From: CBDFJH01 sp965198095
GTDB taxonomy: Bacteria > Latescibacterota > UBA2968 > GCA-2709665
Reading direction: 5' to 3'
Assembly (NCBI GenBank): GCA_965198095.1
Contig: OZ240239.1
Location: forward strand, 1,302,001-1,366,000
DNA length: 64,000 nucleotides
Below the pieces are notes generated by a model. The model was not told the origin of the DNA, did no database searches, and saw nothing but the letters and a program-made list of their open reading frames with translations. This document shows positions 59,262-64,000 of this stretch, in pieces (positions within the stretch are counted from its first letter, which is position 1; each line of letters starts with the position of its first letter). The translations under genes and the position numbers were made by a program.

Positions 59262-60240
59262 CTACTCCCATGCGCGAGACTCCTGGATTAAATCCCGATA
59301 CGTCAGCCGCTTCCCGATCATCCCGTGGAAAACGTCCTGCATCTGATCGGCGGTGTCAAGATTCCTGATGTTGTGTCTACCCGAGAACTCGTCGACATAT
59401 CGATGCAGGTGCGTCGTGCTCATATGGTGATAGGTTCCGTGGTAGCCTCGCTTCAGCATCGCCCAGAAGGGACTCCATGCCGTTGGTATGGGCCTTGCCC
59501 CTTACTTACTTTCCTGTTGAGTGCCTGACCGTCACGTGCTTCATATCCTTCATCTTGAGATATGCAGAGGCGTCATCCGTGTAGACGGTGGCGCCCTTCT
59601 TTGTGTGCCTGGATATGAAACCCGTGAGGGCCGGCGTGTCCACCTTGTGAGTGACCTCGGCGTTTATGCGGTTCGTCTCGCGGTCTCGAGCGCCCACAAC
59701 GGCCGTCTTACCGATCGTGCCCCGCCCAGCTCTGAGTCTCTTTTCGAGTGCTTGTTCTTCTGCTTGCCGCCGACAAAGGTCTCGTCTACTTCGACGGGCC
59801 CGGAGAACAGAAAGCCGTCCGGATGCTGGAGGGCCTCTCGGATGCGGTGGAGCATGAACCAGGCTGTCTTCGGGGGGACACCGATATCGCGATGAAGCTC
59901 CATACTGGAGATGCCTTTGAGATTCGTGGTGCAGAGATAGAGGGCATAGGCCCAGTTTTGAAGGGATACCTTCGAGCACTCGAGCACGGTGCCGGTCCGA
60001 ACCGAGAAATACTTCCAGCAGCCCTTGCACCTGTATGGCAGAGGACCGTTCTTGACTTCCGCGGTATGCTCATGGTTGCATATCGGGCAGGGCCGGTATC
60101 CGTTTCCCCAGCGCTTGTCCGCGAACCAGTCCGCAGCCGCTTCCTCTGTAGGGAACATCTTTTGCAGCTCAATGAGGCTGATGCCCTGCCTGTGATTTTC
60201 CTCCTGGGGCTTTGTTCCGTTGTTTATCTCATGCTCCCAA
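59262..60240 (-). pseudogene. IS1595-family (ISXO2-like) transposase, broken
   Basis: The N-terminal part carries FPTEEAAADWFADKRWGNGY, a zinc ribbon with two CxxC pairs, and VEVDETFVGGKQKNKHSKR with the first catalytic Asp. The frame then shifts near 59740 to RGTIGKTAVVGARDRETN and TVYTDDASAY (second Asp). A TAA at 59506-59508 replaces a Tyr codon, and an extra C in the MESFW segment shifts the frame again to MLKRGYHGTYHHMS. There are thus two frameshifts and one nonsense change, so the element cannot transpose alone. No terminal inverted repeats were confirmed. Confidence 0.88.
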
Positions 60241-60380
60241 GCAGTGGCCCCTATGGCGGGAGCGGTCTTTTCAGCGCGTCTTTGCAAGGTCGGATGTCTG
60301 GTTCCATTATTACGAAGATACCGGCACTCGTCGTGGCGGCAAACTAAAGCTTGGATACGGCCCCGGTGGTCCACCTGTAA

Positions 60381-60456
60381 TTAAAGCAGATAAAAGTAGA
60401 GAAGCTGGCTGAAAAGTTGAGAGAGCGGGGACTTATCTGGAGATCTGAGGCTTCCG
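60381..60456 (+). repeat. Dispersed repeat fragment (matches 47921-47995)
   Basis: About 75 bases from AAAGCAGATAAAAGTAG to GAGGCTTCCGCC match the second half of the composite repeat at 47841-47995. One frame reads VEKLAEKLRERGLIWRSEAS, parallel to the frame at 47930, which supports a coding origin. It lies just outside the IS1595-type relic. Confidence 0.65.
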
Positions 60457-60631
60457 CCTCAAGAGGAAGATGAATGCCAAGGGTCGGACAGACGTCAGCA
60501 TTTGCGTAGAAAAGATGCGCGAAAGTCTCTGCTGAGCCGCCGACGCCGCGCCGGACGCGGGCGCCATTGCGGGAACCGGTGCAGCGTCAGCGGCCGGTGA
60601 CTCCTGTAGGGTCGCCGGGCATGCCTGTCGC

Positions 60632-61636
60632 TCAGAAAAGGTATCTCAGCCCCAGCGTCACTCCCCGATACTCGATCCCGTCGAACTTCAGCTGACCCGT
60701 GAAGGGGGTCTTGCCGTCCGCCCTGACCGGCGCGTGACTCCGGATAAGACGATACGTGACGCTGTCGCTCATTTCGCCGAATCGCGCCCAGCGCACTTTC
60801 ACCCCGATCGATGTCTTCCCTCCCAAGGCGTAGTCCACGCCGGCCAACGACTGGAAGCCGAAGACGTTTTCGGTGATGCCGGCATCCGGGAGGCTGAGCG
60901 TGCCGGCAGCTGCCGCCGGCCGGTCCGCCGGCGTGAGAGGTGCGTCCACGTCTTGATACCCCTGCTCGAGGGTCTTGCGCACGAAGCGGAAGCCGTAGCG
61001 CAGGCTGGCCCGGGCCCAGCCGACACCTATGCCCGCATAGGGCGTCCAGGGCGAGTCGTTCTCGAAATCATGGTATGCGTTCACGAAGAGCTGGTGGGCG
61101 CGGAGGTCGGAAATTCGCTCCGAGGGCGGGTCTTCCGGATTCCACTCGCCGGACTTGCTTGCCAGCACTTCATTCCCACCGCCCGCCGAACGGAGGGGCG
61201 AAGCGTCATCGCCCGGGTAGCGGCTCAGGTGTTCGACTTCGAAGCGCAGCCTGCCCAAGTCATAGCCTGCGCTGAGACCGCCCGAGAACCCGGTCCCCGG
61301 ATCGAAGCCGTTGACGCGCGTTCTCGGGTTATCGTCGCTGCATTCCGCTGCGCCGATCGGAGCCATGCCCGGATCGGAATAGAGCAGCACGTCGCACTTC
61401 GTCGGATGGCTAACGTAGAAAAGGGAGGACTCCACGGTTCCGGCGTTCCCCAAGCCGTGTCCGACGCCGACGTAGAAGCCCCCCGGGCTCCGGCCGCCGC
61501 TCACCTCGCCCGCCGTGCCGAGGATGCAGGCGCTCAGCGCCACGGCGAGAAGTCCGTACAGATTTCGATGCTCGGCGATCCGTAGGGTCCTTTCCCGCCT
61601 GGAATGTTCCTTCCGGGCTTGGCTCGGGATAGCCAT
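60632..61636 (-). CDS. Outer-membrane beta-barrel protein
   Basis: This 334-residue protein has a long basic N-region and a hydrophobic signal core (LYGLLAVALSACILGTAGE). Alternating beta-strand sequence follows (GGFYVGVGHGLG, FSGGLSAGYDLGRLRFEVEH, PYAGIGVGWARASLRYG, GVTLGLRYLF). The C-terminal Phe is the usual outer-membrane assembly signal. It resembles surface-antigen/OmpA-like eight-strand barrels. ATG 61636 is the likely start; the frame is open to 61693. Confidence 0.75.
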   Translation of the reverse strand: MAIPSQARKEHSRRERTLRIAEHRNLYGLLAVALSACILGTAGEVSGGRSPGGFYVGVGHGLGNAGTVESSLFYVSHPTKCDVLLYSDPGMAPIGAAECSDDNPRTRVNGFDPGTGFSGGLSAGYDLGRLRFEVEHLSRYPGDDASPLRSAGGGNEVLASKSGEWNPEDPPSERISDLRAHQLFVNAYHDFENDSPWTPYAGIGVGWARASLRYGFRFVRKTLEQGYQDVDAPLTPADRPAAAAGTLSLPDAGITENVFGFQSLAGVDYALGGKTSIGVKVRWARFGEMSDSVTYRLIRSHAPVRADGKTPFTGQLKFDGIEYRGVTLGLRYLF

Positions 61637-61772
61637 TCTACGGGTTTCTCCGGATCTGAGCCGTTTTTCGTCGAAGGCGTCCCGTCCGAGCACTCAGAGT
61701 CGTCCCAAATCCTCTGCACCTGCCGGTTCCGCCACATCCGCGCGTCATTCCGCGAGGTCGCGCTGAGCGGGA

Positions 61773-62324
61773 TTACCGAGTCTTCCTCCACCTGTCCTTG
61801 AAAACGCCGGGGATCGAAACGACCATGGCGTCGCCCTCAAACGTCTGGATCTGCCACTCCTCGAGGGAAGCCTTTGCCGTCGCCCCATCTTTCGTATGGG
61901 AAATCCTTACGGACCCGTCCTCGATTGACAGCTTCCCTTTTGCGGTTTTCCCCTTGTGGTAGACGTTGATGGGATTCTCCGATGACAGCCTGTAGCCTTG
62001 ACGGAGCAGCAGGTGGCGCTTGCGGGTGATCGCCGACGTGGAAATCTCAAACACGCTGGCGGCATAGTCGACCCGCCGCGGCACGTCCGCTTGCGCTTCG
62101 AGAACCAGATTCTGGGTCACGTGGGCCTTTCTGGGATCCAGGGCCACCCAGGAGAACACGCCGTGGATCTGCGGGGGGGTCAGCAGTGTTCCGTCTGGCA
62201 ACTCACGCGACTGCAGGACCCAGATCCCTTCACACTTCGCCTGGATGTCCGAAAGAGGATCGCTGCATCCTGATCCGAGACAGACGGTTAGAAGTACTGC
62301 CCCCAAATGAACGCCAGGTTTCAT
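61773..62324 (-). CDS. Lipoprotein of unknown function
   Basis: This 183-residue protein has a typical lipoprotein signal (MKPGVHLGAVLLTVCLGSGC, Cys at residue 20). The rest is mainly predicted beta (GIWVLQSRELPDGTLLTPPQ, KLSIEDGSVRISHTKDGA). ATG 62324 is preceded by GGAAGGAGCG. It lies between the oxidoreductase and the outer-membrane barrel on the same strand. No family was recognised. Confidence 0.7.
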   Translation of the reverse strand: MKPGVHLGAVLLTVCLGSGCSDPLSDIQAKCEGIWVLQSRELPDGTLLTPPQIHGVFSWVALDPRKAHVTQNLVLEAQADVPRRVDYAASVFEISTSAITRKRHLLLRQGYRLSSENPINVYHKGKTAKGKLSIEDGSVRISHTKDGATAKASLEEWQIQTFEGDAMVVSIPGVFKDRWRKTR

Positions 62325-62425
62325 CCATCGCTCCTTCCTGAAAGATGAACCGAATGATCTTGCGATGGTATCGATTTGAGCCCGAACAGTCAAGCGAAAA
62401 GTATCGACCCCGCCTGAAATCCGCA

Positions 62426-63475
62426 TCAGGGACGCCGCGCCTCGGATCGTGCGTGAATCGGTCGCCGCGACGTTTCCGATTCAGCAATTCTCTTCCTCTG
62501 ATTCGCGTAGCAGGCCTCCAAACAGGCGTCCATGACCCAGGCTGTTCGGGCGCCGCTCTCCCCCGTGGACTCGCAGGTCCCATCACCCAAAAGATCGTCC
62601 ACCACGGTCTGAATCAACGGCAGGTGCGCGTGCTCGGGATTCCGGAACTCGAAGACCTCCTCTTCCCGGTCCGGCAAGTTGACGGTAACGGCAGCGTCCG
62701 AGAACACGGGACAGCGCAGCTCCCCCTCCGATCCGGTGAACGTGATTTGATCCTCGGCGTGATCGGCGTTGAAATTCCAGATGCCGGTTCCCACGGTCCC
62801 CGATTGGAATTCGAATACAGCGGCCGTGACGTCCTCTGCCGCGTAGGCCCCGCCCGTATTCAACGAAAAGCCCCCGACCGCCGCGATCGGACCGAGCAGA
62901 AAATCCAGCAGGTCCAGGCCGTGCGAGCCGAGATCCACGAAGAGCCCTCCGCCGGAGATGGAGGGGTCGAAGTGCCAGCTTCCGGCCTCGCTGCCGGAGG
63001 CCAGACGATTGTACTGAACGATATGTACCGAGCTCAACGTTCCCAGCGCTTGCGCCTGCAGAAGCGCCCGGACCCGCAGAAAGCGGGGCAGCGCTCGCCG
63101 GTAATACGCCACGAACAGGGGCAGGCCTTTTGCGCAAAAAGCCTCGACCATACGGCGGCAGGCTCCGTGATTCATTGCCATCGGTTTCTCGACCAGGCAC
63201 GGCTTTCCCGCCTCGGCAACCGCCAGGGCCAGGTCGCAGTGAGAAGAGGGGGGCGTGGCGACGTAGACGGCGTCAACATCCGGATCGGAGATCAGGTCTT
63301 CGGCACGGCTGTACCATCTCGGCACCCCGTGCCGCCGCGCATAGTCGGCCGCCCTGTCGGCATCCCGGCGCATCACGGCGACAAGCGAGGAACGTGTCGC
63401 CTTCTGAAACCCCGGGCCACTCTTCACCTCCGTGACGTTCCCACATCCCAGGATGCCCCATCGGATCTGATCCAT
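62426..63475 (-). CDS. Gfo/Idh/MocA family oxidoreductase
   Basis: This 349-residue NAD(P)-dependent oxidoreductase has the Rossmann motif WGILGCGNVTEVKSGP. The EKP segment is in CLVEKPMAMNH, and the GGGLFVDLGSHGLDLLDFLLG block is typical of the family's C-terminal domain. ATG 63475 is used, with GGGAG upstream; a longer frame to 63766 is not family-like. It is divergent from the E2 gene. It differs clearly from the oxidoreductase at 44765. Confidence 0.92.
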   Translation of the reverse strand: MDQIRWGILGCGNVTEVKSGPGFQKATRSSLVAVMRRDADRAADYARRHGVPRWYSRAEDLISDPDVDAVYVATPPSSHCDLALAVAEAGKPCLVEKPMAMNHGACRRMVEAFCAKGLPLFVAYYRRALPRFLRVRALLQAQALGTLSSVHIVQYNRLASGSEAGSWHFDPSISGGGLFVDLGSHGLDLLDFLLGPIAAVGGFSLNTGGAYAAEDVTAAVFEFQSGTVGTGIWNFNADHAEDQITFTGSEGELRCPVFSDAAVTVNLPDREEEVFEFRNPEHAHLPLIQTVVDDLLGDGTCESTGESGARTAWVMDACLEACYANQRKRIAESETSRRPIHARSEARRP

Positions 63476-63697
63476 CAATCGAGCTCCCTCTGAAGTAGCC
63501 CGAACAAGCTGCAATGGATCTGTGCCCCCGGTCAAGAGAAAAAGGGGATGGCGAAGCGGAAACAGCAGGATTGCGACGCGACCGGCTCGCTTTTTCCGGA
63601 ATGATGCGACAAAAAGGGTCTGGACTTGCGTCCAAGGCGCCTTATCTTTACTGCCTTCCCGGATGTCTGACACGAGACCCGAAAACAGGAACACGAC

Positions 63698-64000
63698 ATG
63701 GCGACCGTCGTCCGCATGCCCAAGCTCAGTTACCAGATGGACCAGGGTACGATCGTCCGATGGCACAAGGAGGAGGGCGATCCCGTCAACAAGGGCGAAG
63801 TTCTCCTCGAGTTGGAAACGGACAAAGCGATCTTCGAGTTTGAGAGCCCGGAGGCCGGGTTCGTTCGGAAGATTCTGGGTGCGCCCGACACCTCCATCCC
63901 GGTGCAGCAGGCCATCGCCGTTCTGACGGAGACTGCCGACGAGACCGTCGACCTGGATGCGCTGGACCTGAAGGCCCCGGCCGCGACGCCCGCTGCGGGG
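63698..64000 (+). CDS. Dihydrolipoamide acyltransferase E2, N-terminal lipoyl domain (partial)
   Basis: The frame is open to the window edge and encodes 101 residues. It begins ATVVRMPKLSYQMDQGTIVR and has the lipoylation motif LETDKAIFEF with Lys43 as the lipoyl attachment site. After about residue 80 comes an Ala/Pro-rich linker, as in E2 of pyruvate or branched-chain dehydrogenase complexes. The catalytic core lies outside the window. It might function with the E1-beta at the other end of the window. Confidence 0.92.
   Translation, partial: MATVVRMPKLSYQMDQGTIVRWHKEEGDPVNKGEVLLELETDKAIFEFESPEAGFVRKILGAPDTSIPVQQAIAVLTETADETVDLDALDLKAPAATPAAG

Overview
The window is a high-GC bacterial chromosome segment from a Gram-negative, didermal organism: it encodes RND pumps, a membrane-fusion lipoprotein, a TolC-type outer-membrane channel and an outer-membrane beta-barrel. 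The abundance of phytanoyl-CoA-dioxygenase-like proteins, Gfo/Idh/MocA oxidoreductases, TIM-barrel sugar isomerases, and a large lamin-tail/Calx-beta/dockerin-like secreted protein resembles uncultivated lineages such as Poribacteria or Latescibacteria. That placement is an inference from gene content. No rRNA, tRNA or CRISPR array was seen.

Layout. 1-3.1 kb: the 3' end of a 2-oxoacid dehydrogenase E1-beta gene, a convergent oligoendopeptidase F, then a repeat-rich 1-kb gap. 3.2-22.3 kb: a tandem array of RND transporter genes in one orientation. It holds five full-length copies, one copy fused in frame across a roughly 1.5-kb internal deletion, and one N-terminal stub, with a sugar-phosphate isomerase between copy 1 and the stub. 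Repeated intergenic DNA, shared N-termini, near-identical 3' ends and a shared PEPAD C-terminus point to amplification and later recombination. 23.0-29.7 kb: a complete tripartite efflux operon (fusion lipoprotein, 1333-residue RND protein with an unusual hydrophobic insert, TolC-like channel). This is the only place where adaptor and channel genes are seen, so they may also serve the array.

29.8-36.4 kb: housekeeping genes (M23 peptidase, UVR-motif protein plus HflX, CinA-like protein, M55 aminopeptidase, Bcp peroxiredoxin). 36.4-47 kb: a catabolic region (methyltransferase, zinc alcohol dehydrogenase, beta-keto acid cleavage enzyme, GH84-like hexosaminidase, ThDP enzyme, MetE-like protein, Gfo/Idh/MocA oxidoreductase, PhyH dioxygenase). 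47.3-53.8 kb: two decayed toxin-antitoxin modules flanking a 1459-residue multidomain secreted protein, with dispersed repeats also found near the RND array.

54.0-64.0 kb: a second PhyH protein, an unknown protein, glutamate dehydrogenase, an AT-richer pair of envelope genes, a dead IS1595-type transposase, an outer-membrane protein, a lipoprotein, a second Gfo/Idh/MocA oxidoreductase, and the 5' end of a 2-oxoacid dehydrogenase E2 gene running off the edge. The most interesting feature is the RND array, with its TM4/TM10 fusion, translationally coupled leader ORF and structured intergenic DNA.
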